Shown in pieces: positions 1-13,719 of a stretch of DNA of 64,000 bases (the first letter of the stretch is position 1; the number at the start of each line of letters is the position of its first letter). A program made the translations under genes and the position numbers. The DNA is from Sipunculus nudus. Its lineage: Eukaryota; Annelida; Sipuncula; Golfingiida; Sipunculidae. Below the pieces are notes generated by a model. It had not been told where the DNA came from. It saw only the letters and a program-made list of their open reading frames with translations, and did no database searches. Where the stretch lies: NCBI GenBank assembly GCA_026874595.1, contig CM049318.1, forward strand, positions 48,278,456 to 48,342,455, written 5' to 3'.

Positions 1-2348
1 ATGGGCAAAGGATCATAAATTATTACAATATCTCAGATCACCTACTGCCAGCTGAGCTAAAAATGTAAATAATTTAAATCATTACAATGAAAGAACCTAA
101 TCAATAAAAGATGAAATTGGCATTTTGTATATGATGTAATTTATCTGAATGATTAAAATTTAACCAATTGGCAAAACATGAGGGGAGAGATTGTAACTGA
201 CTAAATAAATTTGATTAAAAAATGCACAAGCCTGGCCAGCTAAGGTTAGATACTACGATGGCAAACAAAGAGTTTTCAAATAAAGAATTAAGCTGAGTAT
301 TCTCAAGGCTGCACTGTGCTTAACTGTAAACAGCAGTTCAAATAATCATGAAAAAATATAATAAAAACATAATAAATGTGCATCAATCAAACATTTGTTA
401 AAACCAGAAAAAGAAATAGTTGTAAAAATCTAAATAGAAGCATGTATAATAGAAATAGAAAAAAAACATGAATCTTTCCAAACTGAAAGATTTATGATAA
501 ATTTACTGCTATTTTTTGCCACACACAAAAACAAAAATTAAAAAGAGTACACAAATTTCACAAAGTTACTGTGCTGAAACCAGAAAAAAGGATTGAATCC
601 ATCTTTTATAACATTGATTATAATGAAAGCCTTTTATGACCAAACCTCTCTTATATAAATTATATAGTTCATTCTACCAAAGGTTAATATTGAATTTAAG
701 CACTGCTTTTCAAAACTTTTTTACTTTTAACATTTAAACTCTTAAGGTTACATAAGGGGTTAATATTTTTTCTTATAGCACACACTGGATTCAGAACATT
801 TCTGATACCAATATCCAATCAACATAGGTTAAATGTTGGTTTTCCTTTCAGTTTCTGCAAGTGTTGTGCATTTTTTCAAATTCTAGATATAGATCTGAAT
901 GTCTGATTCTTTAAATATTATATAACCAAAAACTGTTTGTGGCACTGGGACCAGTGTAATGTAAAATGCTTTATTTTAATCATATTCAGACAATAAAATT
1001 AACTTTACTGAAACATTCTGTTAGGTATAGTTTACGTTACTAAGCTAAAGTTGTAATGAAATATTTTAACTCTTTCAATGTTACTAAATTTAGTAAATAC
1101 CAATTTGCTAACCATATAAACTTGCAAAAATGTACTATGACATACACTTGCACCACAAACTGAAAAAGCCTGGAGTCAAACAAAGTGCCCCAGCCATGGA
1201 GTGTCAGCAGAAGAATGATAATTTGTGAAAATTTTCAGATTTTTCAAATTCTGTTTATGTCATCTTGCACAGAAAAATAAGCCTAAACCACCACAATTAA
1301 AACATATTCTAAACAAGCTTAGTTTTTAAACAATGTCACCATACTACAGAATGCATCATATTTCTCAGACTCATACCAAGACCTCCCATGATACATTAGT
1401 GCTGCAGTACATATTCATATTAAAAAGGACCATTAACCATGCAGGTTCCTTTTCCAAAAGCATGCCAAAGTAGGAACAAACCTTCTTCACTCCTATGTGT
1501 TTTCTATCCTTTTTCTATGATACAAACACAACAGAAACAAATGAAAATAACACTACATGCTAAACTAAAACTGTTAGGGAAACAAACAGGAAAACCAAAA
1601 TAATCCAAATCGGTGGCCTTAAGCTAAATCTGTCATAAATCATCTATTTATTTTAAAGTTTCCATTCAATTATAGTACCTTTTACACAACCTTTGCTTAT
1701 TTTGAATACCTTTTTCAAACCTTTATTGACATTGAACCTCTAAATATAAGAACATTTCCAGATAAATACATCGCTTCATGCATATGTGGAATACAGTACC
1801 TGCATGCATAATCAAATCTTCATTTGAGGTTCCTTAGTGGTATTTTCACAGGGAAATTTGTACCAGTAAAGATTAAGACCACCATCTCAACATAAGATCA
1901 CAGAAGAACAAAAAAAATCTAGAAATAAATCACACCAAATCATAACAAATTACTAACAGAAATGCTGCCAAATTCTCACATTACACCATGAAGACATGTG
2001 AAGAAACTCATATTTACATAAATATTATTTAACAAAGAGAAGGATGATTAGTAATTAATATTCTTAAATTAATCATCATATGACTGGCATGACTTTAATC
2101 ATGTTAAGAATCTGGAATAAAAGACCAGGTGACTAATCTAAAGAAAATTAAAGTTACACACTTTGCAGTTAAGCCATTCTTATTCAAATAGAATTCTGGA
2201 AATTAGCTGAAAATCATCATTCCTTTCCAGAGGAAACAGAATGCACACAGGTTTATCTATCTACTTGCTGGTTCACACACAATGACCTACACAGCAGGCA
2301 TGCATGGTCGTATTTAAAATGATGTAGTAAATAGTGCGAGGTTCTCAC
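1..2348. other. Intron downstream of PDZ2 exon (partial)
   Basis: Very AT-rich, with no open frame or repeat array that I recognise. 'cagctgagctaaaaatg' near position 50 resembles the 3' end of a core-repeat element also seen near 44775 and 17325. The rest shows nothing beyond A/T runs. Confidence 0.5.
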
Positions 2349-2489
2349 CAGTTCTCTTGGCAGTGCAAACGGACCCGGGTCCGTGACCTGGCGGGAGACA
2401 ACCAGCGACACTTGGCTTCCCTGTTTCATGTTCCGTAAGATGGCGACAGCTTCACCCTGCGTCTTCCCTGTCATTTCTTGGCCATTTAC
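2349..2489 (-). CDS. PARD3: PARD3-like exon, end of PDZ2
   Basis: 47 codons, phase 0 at both ends (window residues 500-546). The acceptor is tttggaaactgcag, with a poor pyrimidine tract; the donor is CTG|gtgaga. It encodes VNGQEMTGKTQGEAVAILRN, MKQGSQVSLVVSRQ and VTDPGPFALPREL. This matches vertebrate PDZ2 [20 protein letters not shown]...GTVSLLVFRQ...FHPREL. An open frame of 107 codons spans the exon and both flanks, but similarity starts and stops at the splice sites. PDZ3 should follow at lower coordinates outside the window. Confidence 0.95.
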
Positions 2490-4930
<2,441 letters not shown>

Positions 4931-7313
4931 CTAGATGTGTCGGAACAACACGAATGCCCCCGCCTGGGGCAAATTAGAAACATTTGTTAAATTTTGTAAA
5001 AATTTTTTAAGTTCAGGTGGTGTTGTATGGCCAAAAGTAGGTCAACAAGGGCAAAATGCAGACTCAATCTGTAACGGGTCATTATCAAGCAACACACCAA
5101 AAATCAGGCCTGTATCTGCAGACATTGTGAAAAAAAGTCCATACATGTGCATTTTCATAAAAATTTCTGTCTCTCATGAAATTTTCTATGTTCAGGATCT
5201 GTCATATGGTCAAAAATAGGTCAACTGGGACAAAACGCGAACTTGATCATTAAGTATAGTCATTATGCCCCAACAGACCAAACATTAGGCCAGTATCTGT
5301 AAGCATTGCATTGCAAAACTAGAATATTAGCAAAAGCTGATAATCAGTTATTGCAACTAGAATATTAGCAAAAGCTGATAATCAGTTATAAATTTAAATT
5401 GGAGAGGTATGTACTATGTTTCATAACAATCCACCAAATGCTTCCTGAGAAATAAGGTTTTTTTTCTATACTAAGCCCTGTTACCTTGAAAAGTAGGTCA
5501 AGATCACCCATCTTTAAACTTGACCAAGATTTTGTACATAACATGCATTAGCACTGAAGAAATGAAGTTCCTGTGTTGAATACCTTTGGAGATATCCTGC
5601 ACAAAAGGCCAAAATTGAAAAATCTGATAAAAATTTATTAAAAAATCAGAAACTGTAGGTGGTGCCACAAAAATAGTGCAGCACGCACAGACCATCATTC
5701 AAAATGATCATAGTAAGTTTTGTGAAAATCCACACAATGGTTTCTGAGATATAAGCTTCTGAGTGTTTCTGTATTATCAGCTCTAAAACAAAGAAAAATC
5801 GGTCAAGGTCACCCATCTTTGCACTTGACCAAGATTCTGTTGATATATATCTTCACTGATGAAATAAAATTCCCCCGGTGAGTTCTTTTAGAGATATCAT
5901 GCTCACAAGGCCAAAACTGAAAAATCCAAAAAAAATGGATTGAAAAATCAGAAATTGCAGGTGGTGCCACCAAAATTGTGCAGCACATACAGACCATCAG
6001 TCCCAATGATCATAGTAAGTTTTGTGAAAATCCACACAATGGTTTCTGAGATATAAGCTTCAGAGTGTTTTTCTATAATCAGCTCTAAAATGTAGAAAAA
6101 TGGGTCAAGGTCACTCATCTCCGAACTTGACTGAGATTTTATCGATATACATCTTCACTGATGAAATAAAATTCCAACGGTGAATCCTTTTAGAGACATC
6201 CCGCTCACAAGGACAGACGGAGGCCAGACGGAAAGACAGACGAATGGACAGACGGACGGACAGACGGACTGCTTGGGTGACGACAGTAGCCCATCAGCCT
6301 ATGAGCTGAGGGCTAAAAACGGCTGTACATGTACATTTGTCATGAAAATTTATATTTTTCATGAAATTTTCTTTGTTTAGGAGCCGTAAAACAATCAAAA
6401 GAAGGTCAACCGTGACGAAACGCTAACTCGACCTGTAAGTGGACATTATCTGGCCACACAATAAAAATCAGGCTAATATCTGCAGGCATTGTGAAAAAAA
6501 GTCTGTACATGTGTATTTGTCATGAAAATTTATATTTTTCATGAAATTTTATATGTTCAGGAGCTGTGAAATGGTCAAAAGTAGGTCAACTGGGACGAAA
6601 CGCGAACTTGATCTGTAACTGGTCAATATCTGCCAACACACCAAAAAATCAGGCCAATATTTGCAGGCATTGCGAAAAAAAGTCCGTACATGTGTATTTG
6701 TCATGAAAATATCTATCTTTCATGAAATTTTCTAAGTTAAGGTGCCATTAAACGGTCAAAAGTAGGTCAACCGGGTGGAAACGCGAACTCGATCTATACC
6801 TGGTCATTATCTGGCCACACAACAAAAATCAGGCCATATCTGCAGGCATTGCGAAAAAAAGTCTGTACATGTGTATTTGTCATGAAAATTTCTATTTTTC
6901 ATGAAATTTTCTAAGTTTAGGAGCCGTAAAATGGTCAAAAATAGGTCAACCAGGACGAAACCCGAACTCGATCTGTAACTGGTCATTTTCTGCCAACACA
7001 CCCAAAATCAGGCCAAAATCTGCAGGCACTGCGAAAAAAAGTCCGTACATGTGTATTTGTCATGAAAATTTCTATTTTTCATGAAATTTTTTAAGTTTAG
7101 GGGCCGTAAAACAATAAAAGTAGGTCAACCGGGATGAAACTTAAACTCAATCTGTAACTGGTCATTATCTGCCCACACACCAAAAATCAGGCCAAAATCT
7201 GCAGGCACTGTGAAAAAAAGTCTGTACAACTGTTTGATTTCGGAATGACGGAATGACGGAAGGATGGACATGGGTAAAACTATATGCTCCGGCCACTTTG
7301 TGGCGGGGGCATA
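4931..7313 (+). mobile_element. Pearl/HINE-like non-autonomous element splitting the minisatellite
   Basis: The 48-bp array stops after AATTACAAAA and resumes at TAAAATGGCTGTC, so the insertion borders are visible to within a few bases. The head is CTAGATGTGTCGGAACAAC followed by ATGCCCCCGCC. The tail is a hairpin, ATGCTCCGGCCAC-TTT-GTGGCGGGGGCAT, whose right arm is the inverse of the head motif. Between them lie core repeats of about 185 bp (6330-7230, and 4990-5310) containing 'gtaggtcaaccgggacgaaacg' words, then a short (ACGG)-like stretch near 7245. No protein is encoded. The layout matches bivalve pearl elements and Helentron-associated HINEs as I know them; the family assignment is inferred. 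Confidence 0.7.
5319..6317 (+). mobile_element. Second core-repeat element nested inside the first
   Basis: It begins CTAGAATATTAGCAAAAGCT, with that start duplicated at about 5350, and ends GCCCATCAGCCTATGAGCTG then AGGGCTAAAA, after a GACGGACGGACAGACGG run. It interrupts the outer element between 'gcattgcaaaa' and 'cggctgtacatg'. Core repeats of about 300 bp carry 'gaaattgcaggtggtgccacc' and 'gagatatcctgctcacaag'. A second, more intact copy lies at 53129-54173. Confidence 0.7.
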
Positions 7314-7862
7314 ATAAAATGGCTGTCAATAACCAAACCATCAGAACCTGCAATTACAAAATAAACTGGATGTCAATAACCCAGACCATCAGAAATTGCA
7401 ATTACAAAATAAACAGCTGTCATTAACCCAGACCATTAGAATCTGCAATTACAAAATAAACTGGCTGTCAATAACCCAAACCATCAGAACCTGCAATTAC
7501 AAAATAAACTGGCTGTCAATAACCCTAACCATCAGAACCTGCAATTACAAAATAAACTGGCTGTCAATAACCCAAACCATCAGAACCAACAATTACAAAA
7601 TAAACAGGCTGTCAATAGTCCAGACCATCAGAACCTGCAATTACAAAATAACCTGGCTGTCAATAACCCAAACCATCAGAACCTGCAATTACAAAATAAA
7701 CTGGCTGTCAATAACCCAAACCATCAGAACCTGCAATTACAAAATAAACTGGCTGTCAATAACCCAAACCATCAGAACCTGCAATTACAAAATAAACTGG
7801 CTGTCAATAACCCAAACCATCAGAACCTGCAATAACAAAATAAACTGGCTGTCAATAACATG
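7314..7862 (-). repeat. 48-bp splice-site minisatellite, distal block
   Basis: Eleven or so further units of the array at 3743-4930, displaced by the 4931-7313 insertion. Several units have lost part of the acceptor (for example at 7588, where the CTGC is changed to CAAC). The block ends at 'ctgtcaataacatgaccagtgg'. Confidence 0.93.
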
Positions 7863-8662
7863 ACCAGTGGAATATCAACACCTATAGTACAATCCTCAAG
7901 CTATTTATACTTTTCAGATAATTATGTATTTTTTTTTTTAATTTCTGTTCATTATTTACATATTTTATATTAAAAAGGACAATGCCAGCAAAGTATGGAG
8001 ACCAAGCACAAGATAGTAATAAATTTGATAACAATTATGGTACCAACTATCATCAACAGCAAAGCCACATTATTCATTAGACTTCTTTGGTCCCATCACT
8101 TGAGTCAACATATCCTCATTAGACAGATATTAAGTCAGATATTAATGCTATAAAATTTTTGTTAAGGAAAAGTGAAATGCCCACCCAACGAATGCTGAAG
8201 TACAGGATTCATTCACTGCTTAGTCATTTTTCAGATGCAACTGAATTATTACAAAAAAATCTTTACAACCTGATAGGCACCCTTTGGTAGAAGGAATCAT
8301 TATTGGTTTTAAAGGCACTTTTTTCCATCAGAACTTTCTCTATATTAAGACACAATCTACTGGTTACAATCAAGTTAAACATGTAAAATTATAATTTCTT
8401 TAAATGTTGATATAATTCTTTTAAGACTAATAAACAATTTCTGAATTTTTAACATATTTCCTTACCGGTCTTATTTTTCACTAACAGATACTTCAGGTAA
8501 GGAATAATTCATCTATGAAAATACTGCATATTTTGCTTGCATCCAGTGGTGGAATGAAAATAAGTTTTCAGACATTCACAATCACTATGCATGGCATGTA
8601 GTTATTCCCTCATGGCTTTAATACACACTGAAAATTCACTTATTACACTTAAGTACATATAC
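7863..8662. other. Intron remainder upstream of the splice-site minisatellite
   Basis: AT-rich intron sequence between the distal minisatellite block and the donor at 8662. I see no repeat, coding or RNA signal. Confidence 0.5.
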
Positions 8663-9033
8663 CTTTGACAAGATCAATTGTGATCTTTTTCCCAATTTTG
8701 CGCGTGTTTGCCCCCTGAAGATTGACAGGTGATGCCAGTGATGTGGTTCTGGCAGGTATAGCTGGAGGCACTTTCTTGGTGGGCGAGTTAGGTTTACTTT
8801 GCCCATCAGGTGATGACTTGTTCCCTCCCTCAGAACTTGGCACTTTATGTGGACTGGCAGGCTGTGTGGAGGTTTGGCTGGCAGGCTCTGACACCAGAGC
8901 TAAGGCTGCAGGTTTATGTACAGGTTTTGGCAGCACTGGGGGAGGCTTCTTGAACTGTTCAAGTGGTTTCCCTCTAACCACTGTTAATGCCAACTTGTCT
9001 GTATCTAAGGCTTGTCTGAATAATTCCTGAGCT
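8663..9033 (-). CDS. PARD3: PARD3-like exon, end of PDZ1, proline-rich linker, start of PDZ2
   Basis: Largest exon in the window: 123 codons, one base left over at the 3' end (window residues 330-452). Acceptor ctctttctttacag, donor AAAG|gtatat. It begins AQELFRQALDTDKLALTVVR, the terminal helix and strand of PDZ1 (vertebrate AQHMFRQAM...). A linker of about 85 residues follows, rich in Pro, Ser and Lys (KKPPPVLPKPVHKP, SPTKKVPPAIPARTT). The exon ends NTRKIGKKITIDLVKG, the first strand of PDZ2 (vertebrate NTKKIGKRLNIQLKKG). The PxxP-type segments could bind SH3 domains, but nothing in the sequence proves that. Confidence 0.94.
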
Positions 9034-9611
9034 CTGTAAAGAAAGAGCCACAGCTATCACATTATAATCAATCTTTCATCATCCATTAAGATAACACATA
9101 TGTATAGGTATTCAAATTTCATGATTATCACTTTTTGTTGTTTTATGAGATTTCCCTTTTTATGATCCAGCCTTACAATATATGTTATACCTACACAGAA
9201 TATATCCATTATTTTTTAATGAATCATATTCAATAATATGTGAGCAAATGAGTAAATGATGGTTCTCTACTGCCAGATAATGTGAAGGTCTTGTATCATT
9301 AATCATAGAAATCTCTGATTTATGAGTAACTTATAAAATTTATAATATTTCATAACATCTTTTTAATTTCTACTGCTTTTGGTGATGGTGCTTCTTATTC
9401 ACAAAGCTTTTATTTTTGCAATAATTTTCCTTTCGTGAATAATACAGATGGGAAACCATCACAGACTAAAAGGTAACCACAGTATATATATAACAGCTAA
9501 ACATTTTACACAAACTGCCATCTTGTCAATTTATAATCACCACAAGCACATATTACTGGAAACCTGTTGAGACACCTTCTTTACCTATTATATATTTAAT
9601 TTAATGGTCAC
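9034..9611. other. Short PARD3 intron, nothing recognised
   Basis: 578 bases between two PDZ1/linker exons, AT-rich, without arrays or mobile-element signatures that I can see. Confidence 0.5.
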
Positions 9612-9737
9612 CTTTGAAAGTTGACCCCAATGAGACTGTTGCCATTTATCTTGACTATGACGTCCTGTTTCTTCAGGCGGCCATCTTTATGTACACGCCC
9701 ACCCTCATCAATGCCTTGCAGTATCATTCCAATGTCT
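9612..9737 (-). CDS. PARD3: PARD3-like exon, middle of PDZ1
   Basis: The acceptor ctgacacag is followed by A, completing the split codon from the exon at 10570; the donor is AAAG|gtgacc. It has 41 codons plus split bases (window residues 288-328): DIGMILQGIDEGGRVHKDGR then LKKQDVIVKINGNSLIGVNF. The pattern GR(L)-x-x-x-D-x-I-V-x-I-N-G is the usual beta-D/beta-E region of PDZ domains and aligns with vertebrate Par-3 PDZ1 LFRENDCIVRINDGDL. Par-3 PDZ1 is known to bind Par-6 and, in some systems, adhesion-receptor tails. Confidence 0.94.
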
Positions 9738-9830
9738 CTGTGTCAGAAAAAGTTCAGAATACGTTCAACCATAAAAGAATAAAATAACAAGATCTAAATC
9801 AAAGCTCATTTCAATATGTTCAGAATGTTA

Positions 9831-10185
9831 CCGGCTTCTGTGGCTCAGGGGTAGAGTACAGGACCAGGAGATTGTGAGTTTGAATCTCAGCCAGGGTGAG
9901 CTCTCTGCAGGCTCAATGGGGAGACTGTACCCAACAGTTGTGTCAGTCACAAAAGAGTTTTGGACTACGTGACAGGGCAGTAGCACATGCTTCATCTAAT
10001 TTTATACCCTGGTGTTTACCAGGCCTGGTGACAACTGAACCTTCAGGCCCTGGATGTGTAATCTAACCCATTACTGAGTCATCACACTGAGGGACTCCAG
10101 AAAGGCACACTAATTGGCTAGTTAATACAGCCTTCAAATGAAGCTCTGCAGAGAACTTACCCTGGGTGGTTGCATTCTATTATTG
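9831..10185 (+). mobile_element. tRNA-like SINE in PDZ1 intron
   Basis: The 5' end CTTCTGTGGCTCAGGGGTAG resembles a Pol III A box, and GAGTTTGAATCTC about 40 bases later resembles a B box (tRNA-type GGTTCGANTC). About 280 bases of unrelated body follow. I cannot see a clean tail or target duplication, so the 3' end is approximate. It lies in the intron between exons 9737 and 10487, antisense to PARD3. Confidence 0.55.
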
Positions 10186-10486
10186 ATCTCCATTGGTGAG
10201 CTATTCAGAGCATATAAATGTTAACTGTTTTCTCCTCAATTATTATTACTTATCTATACTCTTTTTAAATGTGTACACTTGTTAGTCTAGAGGTACATGG
10301 CTATCACTTTTTGGGATATATTTTTGATAAAAATGAATGAAAGTGAAAAGCTTACAATTATTTAAACTGTGAGCATCATCAACCTTATTTATCAATGTTT
10401 TAAAAGAATAAAAACAAAATATGACTGGAATGTTGAATGGATTAAATTGATATTAAAACTTTAATGAAGGGATCAACCCCGCTGAC

Positions 10487-10570
10487 CTCCCATCCTTGTC
10501 CAGATTAGGCACCACGTGGATCCCAAGAGGTCCGTCTGGTTTTGGCATCACAACCACCAGGGTGTCCTTA
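10487..10570 (-). CDS. PARD3: PARD3-like exon, start of PDZ1
   Basis: Window residues 260-286. Acceptor ttctattgcag. It encodes KDTLVVVMPKPDGPLGIHVV then PNLDKDG, with the PDZ carboxylate-binding-loop equivalent GPLGIHVV that is nearly invariant in Par-3 PDZ1 (vertebrate GGPLGIHVVPF). Two GT donors nine bases apart keep the same frame. Ending at 10487 (GGGAG|gtcagc) gives DGR-DIGMILQGIDEGG, which has the same length as vertebrate GGR-TLGLLVKRLEKGG. Ending at 10478 (GCGGG|gttgat) inserts three residues, SAG. I chose the shorter form on alignment length; both donors are weak. Confidence 0.85.
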
Positions 10571-10754
10571 CTGCAATAGAAATTGGACAGTATTACAACA
10601 CGGATTACAGACTGAGACGATAACTGGTGGATTACTGTCAGGTATCTGACAGACACAGATAAATGACCATATCAGCTCAATGCAAAACTTTAAAATGCTG
10701 ACAAAGTTGACCCAGCAGGAAAAGATAACAGACACACCACATAATACCTCCACA

Positions 10755-11035
10755 CAAAACAAGTGGCCCATGGGTCATGATGCTCAGCTGACTAGCCTGG
10801 CAGTATGGCCTAATATTTACAATTGTTTTTAAGGTTTTGAAGGAACTGATAGTCGATTTTGCAGGACCGGAATAGTAATCTCTTTCAAACACATTATAGC
10901 ACATGATAGTCCAGGGAAAATACATGACTGCTGAGACAATACATCAATGACATTAAAATGAAAGTCTCAGAAGCCACAAAGAAAGCCAAAATAAAACAAG
11001 GGACCCATGGGTCACTGAGCTCAGCTGAATTTGCC
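10755..11035 (+). repeat. Two heads of a GACCCATGGGTC repeat family
   Basis: Near-parallel copies at 10755-10795 (ACAAGTGGCCCATGGGTC) and 10996-11033 (ACAAGGGACCCATGGGTC), each followed by GCTCAGCTGA. A third starts at 16057 and a diverged one at 52046. GACCCATGGGTC (11002-11013) is a perfect palindrome. They look like 5' heads of another core-repeat element. The rest of the intron to 11405 shows only a purine-rich GAGA stretch at 11330-11385. Confidence 0.5.
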
Positions 11036-11405
11036 TATATGACAAAAAAATTATCAAATCCTGCCAGACAGAAAAGAGGTTACAGTTTCTGTAATATTTC
11101 TAAACTTGATAATGTAAACTCTAATGCTACAGCATTTGGCAATATTATTAATAAGTCTGTCCTGTATGTATTAATGGCTACTTCTTAGTTCAAAATACAT
11201 GTCATGTTGTATGTGCTCCTACAATGACTGTACTCACAACAGAAGAGCATTTTTGGTCTCTACATATAGAAAAGGGCTGAAAATCTTGTTTGAAATACTT
11301 TTTAATCTTCCTGATATAACACACACACAGAAAGACGGAGAAAGAGAGTGAGAAAGACAGAGTGTGTTAAAGAAGGAGAAAAATTGAGACTGATCTGACA
11401 CATAC

Positions 11406-11524
11406 CCATCCCATGCAGGGTCGCCCCCTGGTGGCCTCTCCTCAGCCTCCTGTACTCTTGTGACCAGGGGTGGAACTGGTGGGTCATTGGGTCCACCCAC
11501 TGGCTCCTTGCGACCATTATGCAT
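11406..11524 (-). CDS. PARD3: PARD3-like linker exon, proline-rich
   Basis: 39 codons plus two bases (window residues 220-258). The acceptor tatattttcag is followed directly by ATG CAT AAT, so the in-frame methionine is internal, not a start. The donor is GATGG|gtatgt. The peptide begins MHNGRKEPVGGPNDPPVPPL and ends RPPGGDPAWDG. Only the RKEPVGG neighbourhood resembles vertebrate PARD3 (EPVG just before PDZ1). The split glycine codon is completed by the first base of the exon at 10570. The exon is supported by splice phase and position more than by sequence conservation. Confidence 0.87.
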
Positions 11525-11819
11525 CTGAAAATATATTTCAATATATTTCTATTTATATTTCATATTTATTTATTTTTTTACATATATTGAAAATATATTT
11601 TTGTCTTGAAATCTGGAATCTTCATCTGTATTTATGTTTTTTTTTCACACCACTTATCCCATCAAGTGCAAATCAAAATCTTTCAAACATCACTAATGTA
11701 TACAAACAAAAATTAGTTCTTTACAGTATACAATAGCATAAAAGTAAAATTCTTTCCTGTAACTCAATTTTCAGCTCTCTTTTATCTATTAGTCCCCACC
11801 AGTTAATCTCAAATGTAAA

Positions 11820-12115
11820 TAGAATTCTGTATCCTGAGGAATGCAAGCCTCCATCATGTGCTTTCATACAATTATTTAGCCCATATTCCCAGATTTATTT
11901 ATGCAACTGTGACTGTACATTTGTGAATATAACTTGATGATGTTCCTGAACCCAGATCATGTTCTGAAGACACACAAAAATCTTACACTTTCTTGGCCCA
12001 TTTTGGAAATGCCCCGGAAATTTCATGAGATTCTGTTCAAGACTGCTGGAGTTATGTTGTGAACAAACACAATAACAGAGGTGAATGCATACCCTCCTCG
12101 TGCAGGCAACCTCAT
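11820..12115 (+). repeat. Dispersed repeat, copy 1 (partner at 62140)
   Basis: Shares ordered short matches with 62140-62440: 'ggaatgcaa', 'acatttgtgaatat', 'gatg(a)-ttcctgaa', 'agattctgttca', 'gttgtgaacaaacaca' and 'taccctcct'. The spacing and orientation are the same. It is probably an old mobile element of about 300 bp. Confidence 0.5.
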
Positions 12116-12250
12116 TCAGATGTCACACTATACTCAGGTCACCCAACTGCCATATTTATAGTTTCAGCACAGACACTTTGGTTGTGTTACAACAAAAGGT
12201 CTATCATACAATGATAACCCTGTAATGAAAAGCGACACTACAATAACCAC

Positions 12251-12433
12251 CTGGTCATAGCGATCTGCAGTTCGTTCCTGAGCATCCAGCCATCTATACA
12301 TACTGGAGGTGTTGCTGGCCAGGGACTGGCGGGCAGAGTCCCGAGCAAAGCGGCTGAAAGGCTTTTCATCACCATTGGCCATCGGTCGATCTGCAGAATT
12401 CATCAGTGAAAATTCCTCCTCTTCTGATAAATT
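12251..12433 (-). CDS. PARD3: PARD3-like linker exon before PDZ1
   Basis: 61 codons, phase 0 at both ends (window residues 159-219). Acceptor gattctgtacacag, donor CAG|gtggtt, so the donor is a little off consensus. It encodes NLSEEEEFSLMNSADRP and ends FARDSARQSLASNTSSMYRW then LDAQERTADRYDQ. The last part aligns with the conserved vertebrate PARD3 segment [20 protein letters not shown] then LEKQEQDE between CR1 and PDZ1. The acidic start and the basic RFARDSAR block are visible; no folded domain is expected here. Frame and phase fit both neighbouring exons. Confidence 0.92.
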
Positions 12434-13010
12434 CTGTGTACAGAATCACAAAATATGAAATAAAATTTCTTAATGTTAAGCGATAATGTTATGATCAACT
12501 CGGTTTCAAATAATAAAAAAATTCTCTGTGGTATTTTTTTTAATATAGCTACTGTTTAACACTGAGTTACTTATATACCCTGTTTAAATATGTTTAAATT
12601 CATTATATTGCTTGTTTTACATGTCCTACACCACTTTACTTGTATTCACATAGTTATTTCATACATGTGACTCACTGGCTGCACAAACAACTCAGCTAAC
12701 AATGATTAATACAGTTCTTTAACTTGACTTTAGCTGAGGTGTACAATTAATGGACATTATCGTTGGGTTTTCACCAGTCCATATTTGATCTAATGGTGGC
12801 CGGGACTCCAATGCAGATCGTCTTAAAGAAGCATTCTCTAGTTTTATAACAAGGCCTACAGGCCTAATGCGAACCTGTGCATTGGGAAATACACCAGGTA
12901 TAATGCTTCAATGCTGGACCATTACTTTTCATGTATATGAAAAATGCAAATACTAAACATTTTGAATAAGAAACAATTACACAAACATCATTGCTGAAAT
13001 TCTGGCATGG
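12434..13010. other. Intron sequence, nothing recognised
   Basis: AT-rich intron upstream of the exon at 12433. No array, hairpin or coding signal seen. Confidence 0.45.
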
Positions 13011-13014
13011 GTGC

Positions 13015-13385
13015 ACACAACACAAAAACAATTGTAGCTGGCACCACCAGTCTTGTATACAACGAATCTATCAAAGATATACACATATGCCAAATTTCAG
13101 ACTGATATATCAAACCCCTCCTGAGAAATAAGCAGGGACACACATTGTGCAAAAATTATTGTAGATGGCACCACCAGTCTTGTATATGACAAAGTTATTT
13201 GATATGTATAAATATGCCCAATTTCAGGCTGATATATCAAATTCCTCTGTAGAAATAAGCAGGCACATACACTGTGCAAAAGTCAATGTACGTGGCACAA
13301 CCTGTCTTGTAAATGAGAATACCATCAAAGACACATAGACAGGTCAAAATATCAGTCCAATACATCAAACTTCCCCAGAGTTTGA
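13015..13385 (+). repeat. Three diverged core repeats of about 120 bp with GGCACCACC motif
   Basis: Units start near 13030, 13155 and 13275. Each has 'gta-g-tggcaccaccagtcttgta', then 'atatgccaaatttcaggctgatatatcaaa' and 'agaaataagcagg' in pieces. They resemble a diverged form of the core repeat at 29900-31130, which has GGTGGCGCCACC in the same place. Confidence 0.6.
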
Positions 13386-13461
13386 TGCACTGGGCTGACA
13401 AGGCTTAGGTGAGTAGGGCAGTTGCCCCCGGGTGACCTGTGACTGATTGCTGCCTCAAGCT

Positions 13462-13700
13462 ACTGCACTGAGTGAACTCTTGACCTGCACCTGGCTAGAC
13501 TGAGTGAACTTTTGACCTGTACCTGGCTGCACTGAGTGAACTCTTGACCTGTTGCATAATCTGACACAGTTGGCAGTCTGCCAAAGCTATAAATAGATTC
13601 AGGCTGATCTTTGGTGCCAAATATGATCCAGTGAGCAGTCTGTCAAAGCTATAAATAGAATGCAGCTACTGCACTGAGTAAACTCTTGACCTATACCTGG
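13462..13700 (+). repeat. Short imperfect tandem repeat, 'actgagtgaactcttgacct'
   Basis: Four spaced copies of ACTGAGTGAACTCTTGACCT followed by GCACCTGGC-like words, at about 13468, 13500, 13530 and 13672, with variable inserts. Confidence 0.6.
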
Positions 13701-13719
13701 TTGCACTTCTTCCAATCCT

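Noticed and set aside
7396-7863. 155-codon repeat protein on the plus strand
   Set aside because: It is the antisense of the splice-site minisatellite; the frame is open by unit length alone.
8722-9030. Plus-strand open frame opposite the inter-PDZ exon
   Set aside because: The minus frame has clear Par-3 similarity and matching splice phases; the plus frame is its shadow.
11524-11524. Translation start at the ATG beginning the exon
   Set aside because: An acceptor (tatattttcag) directly precedes it, and the frame and phase are continuous with upstream Par-3 exons, so it is an internal methionine.
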